This document shows, piece by piece, positions 16,535-24,744 of a stretch of DNA of 64,000 nucleotides. The translations under genes were made by a program, and so were the position numbers. The notes under the pieces are model-generated. The model saw nothing but the letters and a program-made list of their open reading frames with translations. It was not told the DNA's origin and searched no databases. Source of the stretch: an uncultured Clostridia bacterium (GTDB taxonomy: Bacteria; Bacillota; Clostridia; Oscillospirales; Ruminococcaceae); assembly GCA_947625125.1 (NCBI GenBank), contig CANQNF010000006.1:48490-112489 (forward strand), written 5' to 3'. How positions within the stretch are numbered: position 1 is the first letter of the stretch; each line of letters starts with the position of its first letter.

Positions 16535-16552
16535 GCCGGGGGAAACCCCGGC
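16535..16552. terminator. GC hairpin between element genes
   Basis: GCCGGGG (16535-16541) and CCCCGGC (16546-16552) form a tight stem inside a longer CCCCCGCC/GGGCGG context. There is no T-run, so it may attenuate or protect the transcript rather than terminate it. Confidence 0.35.
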
Positions 16553-16642
16553 AAGGGCGGCTATATTGCAAAACGGCAGCTTACGCGATATACGGATATT
16601 TTAACATACTTTGCCGAAAAAGTAAATAGGAGGTTTTATAAA

Positions 16643-16918
16643 ATGGCTGAATTATTGGAAAAAATTAAGGCTGAATTGGTTGAGGGCGGCGAGCCGTCCG
16701 ATATTGCGGAAGCTCTTTTCAGCACCTATATCGACGGTACAGGGTCTTTGAAGAACGAGCAGGAGAAAGATGTCGCCGATATAAGCAGGCGGCTTGACGG
16801 CGCGGCTGACGGGCTTATTTTGGGCGAATACGAGGCGGCGGCAAGGCGCGCCGGGTTCTATGCAGGATTAAAGGCGGCGGCCGCCTGCTTAAAGGCTATT
16901 GCGGGCGGGATCGATTAA
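16643..16918 (+). CDS. hypothetical element protein, 91 aa
   Basis: An alpha-helical, Ala-rich, acidic protein beginning MAELLEKIKAELVEGGEPSD and ending in AAACLKAIAGGID. AGGAGG lies upstream, and the gene is 32 bases before the integrase, probably co-transcribed. No motif was recognised. Confidence 0.55.
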   Translation: MAELLEKIKAELVEGGEPSDIAEALFSTYIDGTGSLKNEQEKDVADISRRLDGAADGLILGEYEAAARRAGFYAGLKAAAACLKAIAGGID

Positions 16919-16950
16919 CTCCCCGCCTGCTATGAAAAGGGGTAAAAGCT

Positions 16951-18240
16951 ATGACAGAAAAACAGAAATACACCCGGCGCAAGGACGATCGGGGGCGGAT
17001 TCTTAAAGACGGTGAAACGCAGCTCGCAGACGGCCGCTATAAATTTCAATACACCGACCCCGCGGGAAACCGCCGCGCAATCTATGCTTGGCGGCTTATA
17101 ATTACCGATAGAACCCCGCCCGGCAAGCGCGACGGCAAATGTCTGCGGGATAAAGAAGCTGAAATCGAAAAAGATCTTTTTGAGGGCATAGACGGCAAAA
17201 CGGCGCGGGAAATGACCTTAAACGAAATGTTTGAGGTGTATATGGCGGGCAAGGTAAATCTCAAGCAATCTACAAGGACAAATTACCTGTATATGTATGA
17301 AAAATATGTTAGCGAGGGACTTGGAAAAAGGACCTTGCAGAGCATAAAATACAGCGATATAAAGCGTTTTTATAACGCCCTTATAACCGATATGGGATTC
17401 AAACCGAACAGCATGGAGATAATAAATACCATATTGCACCCGGTTTTCACGCTTGCGGTCCGCGACGGATATATCAGGGCAAACCCGACCGAGGGCGTTA
17501 TGGCTGATATAAAGAAAAGTCATAACTGGGAAAAGCCGAAGCGTCACGCGCTTTCAATCGACGAGCAGGCGGCTTTTATAGACTTTATCGCCGATTCTTA
17601 CGAATTTTCGCACTGGCTGCCGCTCTTTGCGGTCCTGCTCGGCACAGGCTGCCGTATAGGCGAGCTCTTGGGTTTGCGGTGGGAGGACGTCGATTTTGAA
17701 GCGGGAACGATAAGCATTAACCACAATCTTATTTACCGCATACAGGATACGGGCAAAATGGCTTTGCATATAACCACGCCAAAAACGAGCGCGGGTTGCA
17801 GAACGATTCCGATGTTGTCCGACGTCCGCGAGGCACTGTATGCACAGCGGCGGCAACAGCTAAAGAACCGCGAGGGCAAGCAGCAGGCAGAGGTGGACGG
17901 CTACACGGGGTTCATATTCACAAACCGTTACGGCGACGTATTCAAACCCGAATTGATAAACCGAACGATTTGCCGTATCTGTAAAGCCTATAATAAGCAG
18001 GAAACCGAGCGGGCGGAAGCTGAAAATCGCGAGCCGCTTTTGATCCGACACTTTTCAGCGCACAATCTCAGGCACACCTTTTGCACCCGCTTTTGTGAAA
18101 ACGAAACCAACATAAAAGTTATTCAAGAGATAATGGGCCACAGTGATATATCAACCACAATGAACATTTACGCCGAGGCGACCGAAGATAAAAAACGCGA
18201 GGCGTTTGTGAACCTTGAGGGCAAAATCAAAATATGCTGA
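16951..18240 (+). CDS. int: tyrosine recombinase integrase (Tn916/phage type)
   Basis: It catalyses site-specific integration and excision at lysS. At 429 residues, the N-terminal arm-binding domain is at about 1-75 (KYTRRKDDRGRILKDGETQL), the core-binding SAM-like domain at about 85-190, and the catalytic domain at about 200-420. The visible catalytic residues are Arg235 (TGCRIGEL), His371 and Arg374 (HNLRH), His397 (MGHSD) and nucleophile Tyr407 (MNIYAE). It is the last gene before the right att site, the usual place for an integrase, and ends in a rho-independent terminator. Confidence 0.95.
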   Translation: MTEKQKYTRRKDDRGRILKDGETQLADGRYKFQYTDPAGNRRAIYAWRLIITDRTPPGKRDGKCLRDKEAEIEKDLFEGIDGKTAREMTLNEMFEVYMAGKVNLKQSTRTNYLYMYEKYVSEGLGKRTLQSIKYSDIKRFYNALITDMGFKPNSMEIINTILHPVFTLAVRDGYIRANPTEGVMADIKKSHNWEKPKRHALSIDEQAAFIDFIADSYEFSHWLPLFAVLLGTGCRIGELLGLRWEDVDFEAGTISINHNLIYRIQDTGKMALHITTPKTSAGCRTIPMLSDVREALYAQRRQQLKNREGKQQAEVDGYTGFIFTNRYGDVFKPELINRTICRICKAYNKQETERAEAENREPLLIRHFSAHNLRHTFCTRFCENETNIKVIQEIMGHSDISTTMNIYAEATEDKKREAFVNLEGKIKIC

Positions 18241-18245
18241 AAAAT

Positions 18246-18272
18246 CCCCGACGCATGTCGGGGTTCTTTTTA
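18246..18272 (+). terminator. integrase terminator
   Basis: CCCCGAC (18246-18252), GCAT loop, GTCGGGG (18257-18263), then TTCTTTTT. Confidence 0.85.
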
Positions 18273-18505
18273 TGAAATCGCACTTGACTTTTATATCAAT
18301 CGGATATATAATGACAACAGCAGACGGCAAATTACAGCGCATTTCCGACGCTGAATTTTATATCAGATTTATATCAAAACACCGCCTATCCGATAAAGCA
18401 AGATGTTTTCAGACAAAAGCGGGATTGATGTAAAACCGCGTAAATAAAGGCTTTTTCAGCTTAGACAAAACGCCTTGAAAATCGCGAAAAACCTGCTTGC
18501 TCATG

Positions 18506-18534
18506 TCCCGACGATGAAATCGATTGACAAATAA
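18506..18534 (+). other. att site, right, with displaced lysS 3' end
   Basis: TCCCGACGATGAAATC (18506-18521) is followed by the codons for IDK and TAA. Read in frame it encodes PTMKSIDK-stop, a near-copy of the LysS C-terminus. This is the original chromosomal end of lysS pushed 6.9 kb downstream. Confidence 0.85.
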
Positions 18535-18554
18535 ACCCAAGGAAAGTTAAGGCC

Positions 18555-19286
18555 GTGACTTTGACAAATTCGGAAATTTCCGATATTACAACGCAGTACT
18601 ATTCCAAATTCTGCTGCACCGATCTTTCAAAAACAAAAAGCGGGATCCGGTTTGTCTGTTCCGAAGAAAGAAACATGCCCTTAAAGGGCTACGGCTGCAA
18701 ATACCCGCTTTATATTTTGAAAAAAGAGGATTTGTGCGTGATTGCCTATTCACCGGCGTTTGAAGATTTTGTCGATACGCTGAAACATGGCGGCCCTGAC
18801 GAAATTCTTGCGGCGGTCGAGAATGAATATCATCTCAAAAAAATGCGCCTGCTCATTTTTCAGAAAGAAACGGTAACGCAGTACGGCGGCGCAAAAGTGC
18901 TTAAAAGAAAGGACTACCCCCTTTTTGAAGCATTTTTCCGAGAAACGCACAAAAACGCCGACCCCGACGGTTGGCTAAAGGATTATTTTTTGGAAAAAGA
19001 GGGCCGCCTGACCGGGTATTTTAAGGACGGACGGCTCGTTTCCGTATGCGACGCGCCGGATATGCCCTATATGGAGGACCGAATCCGGCATACCGGTATC
19101 ATGACCTTGGAAGAAGAACGCCGAAAGGGATACGGAAAGCTCACCGCCGCACTGGCAACTCATCAGCTTCTCCAAAACGGAATTTGCCCACAATGGGAGT
19201 GCGGCCTTGAAAATCCTGCTTCGTATGAACTTGCAAAGTCGATAGGATATAAAGAATTCGGCAAAGCCTATATTTTGGAAGAATGA
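18555..19286 (+). CDS. GNAT-family N-acetyltransferase
   Basis: A 243-residue protein whose C-terminal GNAT fold shows the acetyl-CoA motif A as TGIMTLEEERRKGYGKLTAA (about 173-192) and motif B as CGLENPASYELAKSIGYKEF. The N-terminal half is a family-specific extension. It uses a GTG start at 18555 with AAGGAAAG upstream. It was probably the gene after lysS before the element inserted. The substrate is unknown. Confidence 0.78.
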   Translation: MTLTNSEISDITTQYYSKFCCTDLSKTKSGIRFVCSEERNMPLKGYGCKYPLYILKKEDLCVIAYSPAFEDFVDTLKHGGPDEILAAVENEYHLKKMRLLIFQKETVTQYGGAKVLKRKDYPLFEAFFRETHKNADPDGWLKDYFLEKEGRLTGYFKDGRLVSVCDAPDMPYMEDRIRHTGIMTLEEERRKGYGKLTAALATHQLLQNGICPQWECGLENPASYELAKSIGYKEFGKAYILEE

Positions 19287-19367
19287 TCCGCGCCAAGCGA
19301 AAAAGCTTTTATATTATTTGATATAACGGCATAAAATTTCCGTGATTTATACCAAAGGAGGATAAAT

Positions 19368-21671
19368 ATGAAAAAATTTTTGGCATTTATCATGGCTGCG
19401 GCTATCGCTGCCTCGACGCTTTCGGCGTGCGGACAGCCTAAGACCGAGCCCGAAACGCCCGCCGAGGCGGTCGAAACGGAGAACCCGATGACGACCGCTC
19501 CCGAAGAAACGGAACCCGAGACGACTACGCTTCCCGTAATCGTCGAGGATATTTCCGCCGACCCGAACCTTATATTTGACACTCCGAGCTTTATCCTTGT
19601 AAGCGAGGGGCTTGATAAGGGCGACAACGGCGACTGGTTCCGCGCTGTAATCGACCCGTGGAGCGGAAACGACGTGACGGGCGACAAATTTATCGAAGAA
19701 GCCCACAGGGAGCTTGCCAAGGGAGAGAGCCGCGTCAGGGTCACTCTTACGTTCGGAAGCAATGATTTTACCGACGAAGCATTCTTTGACATAGGCGTTC
19801 AGGATACAGAGGACGGCAACTACTCCAACTTCGGACAGATACGTAGCGACGACGTCGTCATGACCGATGACAGCGTGACTTTCTCAGTCAGCGGACAGGC
19901 GCTGCTCGAGCTGATGGAGCAAAGAGGCATCAAGAAAGAATTCGGGCAGATCTATATGCAGATAGGCGGGCTTACCGAGGAAGCATACAACTCGGCCTGC
20001 GACGCCAAGGCGGAAGTTCTGGTCGGCAGAGAACCCGAGACAAGGCTTGAGGCGGACGGGGAAAAGCTGTTCAGCTACTATGCGATTCCGGCCGCTGCCG
20101 ACGGTAATCCCACTACCGTAACAAACGGTTCATATTACGGCTACGTCCTCCATCCCGACGACCAGCCGAACGATTACCCCGTATATGAGGAGGCCATAAA
20201 GACCCCCGGCGCCGTGCTGAGATTCTCTACGAATATCCCCGGGGACTGCATAACCGCCGACACAATAGCCGCCGCAGTTTTGGGACAGTACTGGCGCCCC
20301 GATATTACCGTCGAAGTGCCGGCCGATGTGATATATGCAAACGACGAGGGATATCTGACATATGAGATCTCCTGCGACAGATTTTACAGCGCATATTACG
20401 GCCTCGGATTCCTGCCCGTAGGATATTTATATCTGAAGCTTGACGGAGTTGGTGATGCCGCCGAGGGGCAGGATTTCACCTCAAGAATTGAAATAATAAA
20501 TCAGCCGTCGGAGAACCTGCCGGAGCTTCCCGCGGAACCCGAAGCCGCGACCGAGCCTGCGCCCGAAACCACGGCCGCAGCCGAGACCGAGCCCGCGACC
20601 GCCACAGCGGCGGAGACTAAGCCCGTCACTACTACCGCTGCCGCGACAACCGCTAAGCCCGCGACGACCACCGCCGCGACGACAGCTAAGCCCGCCGAAA
20701 CGACTGCCGCGACGGAAGCAGGACCTTTGAAAGAAGTCCCCGTCAAATCGGGCAGGGCATACGACACTCCGACTTTTGTTGAAGTGCTCAAAGAGCTTGA
20801 CAGGGGCGATTATGAATGGTTCGACGCGCTCGTTGACCCATGGAGCGAAAACGAGGTTACCGGCGAGAAGTTCAACACGGCTTTCTTCCGTGCGCTCGGC
20901 GACGGCGACTGCACCGTCAAAGTTACCGTATCGTTCGGAAAATCCAGCTTCAAAGAGGGCGAGGCGTGGTTTGACATCGGCATACAGGATACCGAAGACC
21001 TAAACTACAACAATTTTGAGCAGATTCGGACGAAAAATGCAAAATCCACAAGCAGCCGCACGGTATTTTCCGTGAGCGGCAAGGATCTTTTGAACATCAG
21101 GAAAAAGCTCAATATCAAAGAGGAGTACGCCCAGGTCTATATGCAGATAGGCGGCCTTACCGACGAGGCCAACGATTCTACCTGCACGGCAAGAATAGAG
21201 GTCATCCCGGGGCGAGAGCGTGAAAAGCGTTTCAGCGGCGACAAGGTTCAGTTCAGCTATACCCTCCACAGCCAGAAAGTCAAGAACGGCGAGCATTACA
21301 GACCCGCCCTCCACCCCGACGACCAGCCGGAGGAATATTCCGAATTTGAAAAGGCGATGCAAATTTCCGGAGCGGTGCTTCGGGTCAACACTCATATCCC
21401 CGCCGATTACCTGACTCTTGACACCGAGGCCTCGGTCGTGATGTCGCAGTATTTTGATCCGAATGAAGCGGTAGTCGTGCCCTCGGACGTCATCTATGCC
21501 GACGACGACGGAAATATCTGCTACGAAATTTCCTGCGACCGCCTCTACAGCGCCTACTACGGCTTCAGCTACCTGCCGGTCGGCTATGTCTACTTAAGAC
21601 TTACCGACCTCGACCCCGCCGCCGACAGCATTGACCCGGTGGATGTTGAGATGCAGGTTGTGACGAAGTAA
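19368..21671 (+). CDS. surface lipoprotein with duplicated approximately 310-residue module
   Basis: Signal MKKFLAFIMAAAIAASTLSAC ends in lipobox LSAC (Cys21). An acidic Pro/Thr spacer leads to module 1 (about 66-380). A low-complexity Ala/Thr/Pro/Glu linker follows (about 381-455, with AKPATTT-type repeats), then module 2 (about 461-767). The modules share DTPxF, GDxxWFxAxxDPWSxNxVTGxKF, FDIGxQDTEDxNYxNFxQIR, YMQIGGLT, HPDDQP, EISCDRxYSAYYG and LPVGYxYL. No known domain was recognised; the strand-rich modules could be carbohydrate- or protein-binding. AAAGGAGG ribosome site, monocistronic, strong terminator. Confidence 0.8.
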   Translation: MKKFLAFIMAAAIAASTLSACGQPKTEPETPAEAVETENPMTTAPEETEPETTTLPVIVEDISADPNLIFDTPSFILVSEGLDKGDNGDWFRAVIDPWSGNDVTGDKFIEEAHRELAKGESRVRVTLTFGSNDFTDEAFFDIGVQDTEDGNYSNFGQIRSDDVVMTDDSVTFSVSGQALLELMEQRGIKKEFGQIYMQIGGLTEEAYNSACDAKAEVLVGREPETRLEADGEKLFSYYAIPAAADGNPTTVTNGSYYGYVLHPDDQPNDYPVYEEAIKTPGAVLRFSTNIPGDCITADTIAAAVLGQYWRPDITVEVPADVIYANDEGYLTYEISCDRFYSAYYGLGFLPVGYLYLKLDGVGDAAEGQDFTSRIEIINQPSENLPELPAEPEAATEPAPETTAAAETEPATATAAETKPVTTTAAATTAKPATTTAATTAKPAETTAATEAGPLKEVPVKSGRAYDTPTFVEVLKELDRGDYEWFDALVDPWSENEVTGEKFNTAFFRALGDGDCTVKVTVSFGKSSFKEGEAWFDIGIQDTEDLNYNNFEQIRTKNAKSTSSRTVFSVSGKDLLNIRKKLNIKEEYAQVYMQIGGLTDEANDSTCTARIEVIPGREREKRFSGDKVQFSYTLHSQKVKNGEHYRPALHPDDQPEEYSEFEKAMQISGAVLRVNTHIPADYLTLDTEASVVMSQYFDPNEAVVVPSDVIYADDDGNICYEISCDRLYSAYYGFSYLPVGYVYLRLTDLDPAADSIDPVDVEMQVVTK

Positions 21672-21689
21672 GGTTCTTTTTGCTTTTGA

Positions 21690-21722
21690 AAAGCCCCGGC
21701 TTTTTTGCCGGGGCTTTATTAT
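21690..21722 (+). terminator. terminator after duplicated-module lipoprotein
   Basis: AAAGCCCCGGC (21690-21700) and GCCGGGGCTTT (21707-21717) pair perfectly around TTTTTT. Confidence 0.85.
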
Positions 21723-21838
21723 CGGAGCAAGGCATATATTCACAAATCAAATCGTCCTCTGGCGGCTCCTTGAACTTCCGTTTTCTTGACGTCTTCGCTC
21801 ATGCCGCAATGCCGATAAATAACTCTTCAAAATCCCTC

Positions 21839-21867
21839 TTGCATTTCTGCGAAAAATATAGTATACT
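21839..21867 (+). promoter_or_regulatory. zapA operon promoter
   Basis: TTGCAT (21839-21844), 17 bases, TATACT (21862-21867), about 40 bases before the zapA start. Confidence 0.7.
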
Positions 21868-21904
21868 GTCTATATACACATATTTTTGCGAAAGGATGAA
21901 ACCT

Positions 21905-22252
21905 ATGCCCAAAGTCAAGGTAAAGATCATCGGCCGCGATTATACCCTCGGGACCGATAACTCCCGGGATTATACCCTCAAGCTCGCCGAGGAGCTCGAC
22001 GCTAAGATGAACGCCATGCTCTCGGAGTCAAACACCCTAAGCGGCATCGACGTCGCTATACTCTGCGCTTTGGACGCGATGGACGACGCCAAGAAGGCAA
22101 GCGAGAACGCCGACAATATACGCTTACAGCTCGGCGAATACATGAACTCGGCCGGCAGAGCACAGTCGAGCGTTGAGAACTCCAAGAAAGAGATAGCCTC
22201 TCTTAAAAAGCGCATCGAGGAGCTCGAGGACCGCCTGAGCCAGAAGATATGA
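21905..22252 (+). CDS. zapA: cell division protein ZapA
   Basis: A 115-residue FtsZ-associated protein that bundles FtsZ filaments at midcell. It opens with the ZapA beta unit VKVKIIGRDYTLGTDNSRDY, followed by a helix (LAEELDAKMNAMLSES) and a long C-terminal coiled coil (SVENSKKEIASLKKRIEELE). The ATG at 21905 is preferred because GAAAGG lies nine bases upstream. Its stop overlaps the next start (ATGA), giving translational coupling to the U32 peptidase gene. Confidence 0.88.
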   Translation: MPKVKVKIIGRDYTLGTDNSRDYTLKLAEELDAKMNAMLSESNTLSGIDVAILCALDAMDDAKKASENADNIRLQLGEYMNSAGRAQSSVENSKKEIASLKKRIEELEDRLSQKI

Positions 22253-24291
22253 GCCGTCCCGAGGTCTTGTCCCCATGCGGCGGCCCGGAATCTCTCCCTG
22301 CGGCCATAAACTCGGGAGCCGACGCCGTCTATCTCGGGGCAAAGAATTTTTCAGCAAGACATAACGCCGTAAACTTTTCCGACGCCGAGCTTTTTGAAGC
22401 GGTCCGGGAATGTCACCGAAACGGCGTTTTGGTTTATCTGACAGTAAATACCGTCGTCCTGCCCGACGAGCTCAAAAGCGCCGCGGATGTGATAAAACTT
22501 GCCTGCGAGGCCGGAATAGACGGACTTATCGTTCAGGACATGGCGATATATGAGATCGTCAAAAAGGCATGCCCCGAGATGCCCGTGCACGCTTCTACGC
22601 AGATGAGCCTGCACACGCGCATGGGGGCATACGCCGCCAAAGAACTCGGATTTAAGCGGGTAGTGGCGGCGAGGGAACTGCCCCTCGGCACGCTTCAAAA
22701 AATGGCCGATACGGGTATCGAGATAGAGGCTTTTGCGCACGGAGCGCTTTGCATGTGCGTTTCGGGGCAGTGCTATCTGTCGGCGGCGATGGGCGGCCGA
22801 AGCGCCAACCGCGGCCTTTGCGCAGGAGCCTGCCGACTTCCGTTTTCCGCAAAGGGCCTCCCGGGAGAGGACGAGCGGGCGCTCTCATTAAAAGATTTAT
22901 CCTACTGCCACAGGGTCAAAGAGCTGGCCGAAGCCGGCGTTACATCATTAAAAATCGAGGGCAGGATGAAGCGGCCGGAATACGTCGCAGCCTCGACGAA
23001 TGCCCTGAGAAAAGCCGTGGACGGCGAGGACTTCGACGGCGGGCTTTTGCGGGCGGTTTTTTCAAGAAGCGGGTTTACCGACTCCTATCTTGACGGAAAC
23101 CCCGGGAAAGAGATTTTCGGCGCGCGCCTCAAAGAGGACGTGACCGCGGCCCGGGACGCCCTCCCCGAGCTTAAAAAGCTCTATGAAAAGCCGATGAAGC
23201 GCTTCACCGTCGATTTTGATTTTTCGGCAAAAGCGGGAGAGGAAATTCTGCTGAAAGCCTCCTGCGACGGCGATTCGGTTACGGTTTTTGGGGATGCGCC
23301 GGAGGCGGCGCTGACCCGAGCGACTACGTCGGATGAAATTTCCGAGCAGCTTTCAAAACTCGGCGGGACGATTTATAATGCCGGAAAAATCGACGTAAAA
23401 ACCGATTCGGGACTGATGATACCGAAGTCCGCTCTGAACCGGCTTCGTCGCATGGCGCTTGAGAAGCTTGATGAAAACAGGATAAATTCGTTTAAAAAGC
23501 CCGCGTTTGACGGCAGCGGTCTGAGCTTTGATTTTCCGATGCTTCTGATTTTAAAGAGGCCGAGACTTAGGGCAAAGGTTGAAAATCTTAATCAGCTAAA
23601 GGCCCTGCCGGAGGGAACGGAAGCGGTCATCCCGCTCAGGGAAGCCGCAAGCTATGCCGATTCGGGGCTTGATGTGAAAAAGGCGGCGCTGTATCTGCCG
23701 AGGCTTATAAACGATGAAGAAAAAACGGCCGAGGAGCTTCGATTCGCCAAAAAGCTCGGCTTTGATATGGTAGAATGCGGTAATATAGGACAGATAAAGC
23801 TTGCTCGAGAGCTCGGCTTCACGCCGTCAGGCGGCTTTGGGCTAAATATCACAAACTCCCTGTCTGCACGCTTTTACAGCCTTGAGCAGGGCGTAAAGCG
23901 GCTCACGCTCTCCCCGGAACTGAAGCCCTCGGCGCAGAGCTGTATCGCCGTACCGGCCGAGACCGGCGCCATCGTTTACGGCCGGCTCCCGCTGATGATA
24001 ACGAGGTGCTGTCCGATAGCCGCGGAAGTGGGATGCAAAGCCTGTAAAAAGCGGCTTATAGACAGGACCGGCGAGGAGTTTAAAATTTTATGCCACAAAA
24101 ACGAGGGCTATTTTGAGCTTCTGAACAGCCGTCCCATATGGCTTGCTGATAAGCTCGGGAGCCTGAATCTTGACTACGGGGACGTCTGGTTCACCGCGGA
24201 ACGCCCCGAGGAATGCCGAAAAATTTGGGAGGATTTTTCGGGGGAACTCTCCCCAAGCGGGAAATTCACCCGAGGATTTAAGATAAAGTGA
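22249..24291 (+). CDS. U32-family peptidase-like protein (RlhA/YrrO type, long form)
   Basis: A 680-residue protein of the U32 family, whose bacterial members act in 23S rRNA or tRNA hydroxylation or as collagenase-like proteins. The N-terminal barrel starts EVLSPCGGPESLPAAINSGADAV in two blocks. The U32 signature is at about 164-200: FAHGALCMCVSGQCYLSA, then GRSANRGLCAGACR, supplying several cysteines probably for an Fe-S cluster. SLKIEGRMKRPEYVA follows. The C-terminal DUF3656-like part carries CCPIAAEVGCKACKK. It lies between zapA and dut in one operon. Confidence 0.88.
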   Translation: MSRPEVLSPCGGPESLPAAINSGADAVYLGAKNFSARHNAVNFSDAELFEAVRECHRNGVLVYLTVNTVVLPDELKSAADVIKLACEAGIDGLIVQDMAIYEIVKKACPEMPVHASTQMSLHTRMGAYAAKELGFKRVVAARELPLGTLQKMADTGIEIEAFAHGALCMCVSGQCYLSAAMGGRSANRGLCAGACRLPFSAKGLPGEDERALSLKDLSYCHRVKELAEAGVTSLKIEGRMKRPEYVAASTNALRKAVDGEDFDGGLLRAVFSRSGFTDSYLDGNPGKEIFGARLKEDVTAARDALPELKKLYEKPMKRFTVDFDFSAKAGEEILLKASCDGDSVTVFGDAPEAALTRATTSDEISEQLSKLGGTIYNAGKIDVKTDSGLMIPKSALNRLRRMALEKLDENRINSFKKPAFDGSGLSFDFPMLLILKRPRLRAKVENLNQLKALPEGTEAVIPLREAASYADSGLDVKKAALYLPRLINDEEKTAEELRFAKKLGFDMVECGNIGQIKLARELGFTPSGGFGLNITNSLSARFYSLEQGVKRLTLSPELKPSAQSCIAVPAETGAIVYGRLPLMITRCCPIAAEVGCKACKKRLIDRTGEEFKILCHKNEGYFELLNSRPIWLADKLGSLNLDYGDVWFTAERPEECRKIWEDFSGELSPSGKFTRGFKIK

Positions 24292-24303
24292 GGATAAAAA
24301 ACC

Positions 24304-24744
24304 ATGACCCTTAAGATAAAAAAACTGCGGCCCGAGGCGATAATCCCCGAGCGCGCCACCAAAAACTCCGCAGGTCTCGACGTTCACGCCTGCATAGACT
24401 CGCCGATAGAAATTCCCGTCGGAGAGATAAGAAACTTCCCCATCGGCATAGCTGTCGCCCCCGACCGGGACGACGTCGTGATGCTGATGTTCCCGCGCTC
24501 GGGGCTCGGGCGTTCAAGGGGGATCTCCCTGCCGAACTGCGTCGGGGTCATAGACTCGGACTACCGGGGAGAAATTCAGGTCCCGCTCATAAACCACGGC
24601 AGCGAGCCCTACACCGTCCAGCCCGGCGAAAGAATAGCCCAGCTCGTCACGGTGCCGGTGATATTCCCGGACGTCGAAGAGGCGGAGGAACTGCCTAAGA
24701 CCGAGAGGGGCGTTTCGGGCTTCGGCTCAAGCGGGAAATTTTAA
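24304..24744 (+). CDS. dut: dUTP diphosphatase
   Basis: It hydrolyses dUTP to dUMP. The 146 residues show all five trimeric dUTPase motifs: AGLDVHA (1), PRSGLG (2), GVIDSDYRGEIQV with the catalytic Asp (3), GERIAQLV (4) and the C-terminal P-loop-like RGVSGFGSSG (5). It lies 12 bases after the U32 gene. Its 3' end overlaps the convergent symporter gene by 4 bp. Confidence 0.95.
   Translation: MTLKIKKLRPEAIIPERATKNSAGLDVHACIDSPIEIPVGEIRNFPIGIAVAPDRDDVVMLMFPRSGLGRSRGISLPNCVGVIDSDYRGEIQVPLINHGSEPYTVQPGERIAQLVTVPVIFPDVEEAEELPKTERGVSGFGSSGKF

Larger units (their letters stand above)
11598..18521. mobile_element. integrative element in lysS (P4-type primase, tyrosine integrase)
   Basis: It is bounded by a 16-bp direct repeat TCCCGACGATGAAATC at 11598-11613 and 18506-18521. 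The right copy continues as the original lysS tail encoding SIDK-stop. Cargo, left to right: Xre repressor (minus), small DUF6462-like protein, PrimPol-P4 helicase, hypothetical, Xre repressor (minus), two small proteins, integrase. There are no head, tail, lysis or conjugation genes, so it is probably a satellite or non-autonomous element needing a helper. Size is about 6.9 kb. Confidence 0.88.

Noticed and set aside
19268..19792. Minus-strand Ser/Val-rich frames opposite the duplicated-module lipoprotein
   Set aside because: Antisense shadow of a Thr/Pro/Glu-rich coding sequence; the plus strand has the signal peptide, lipobox and AAAGGAGG.
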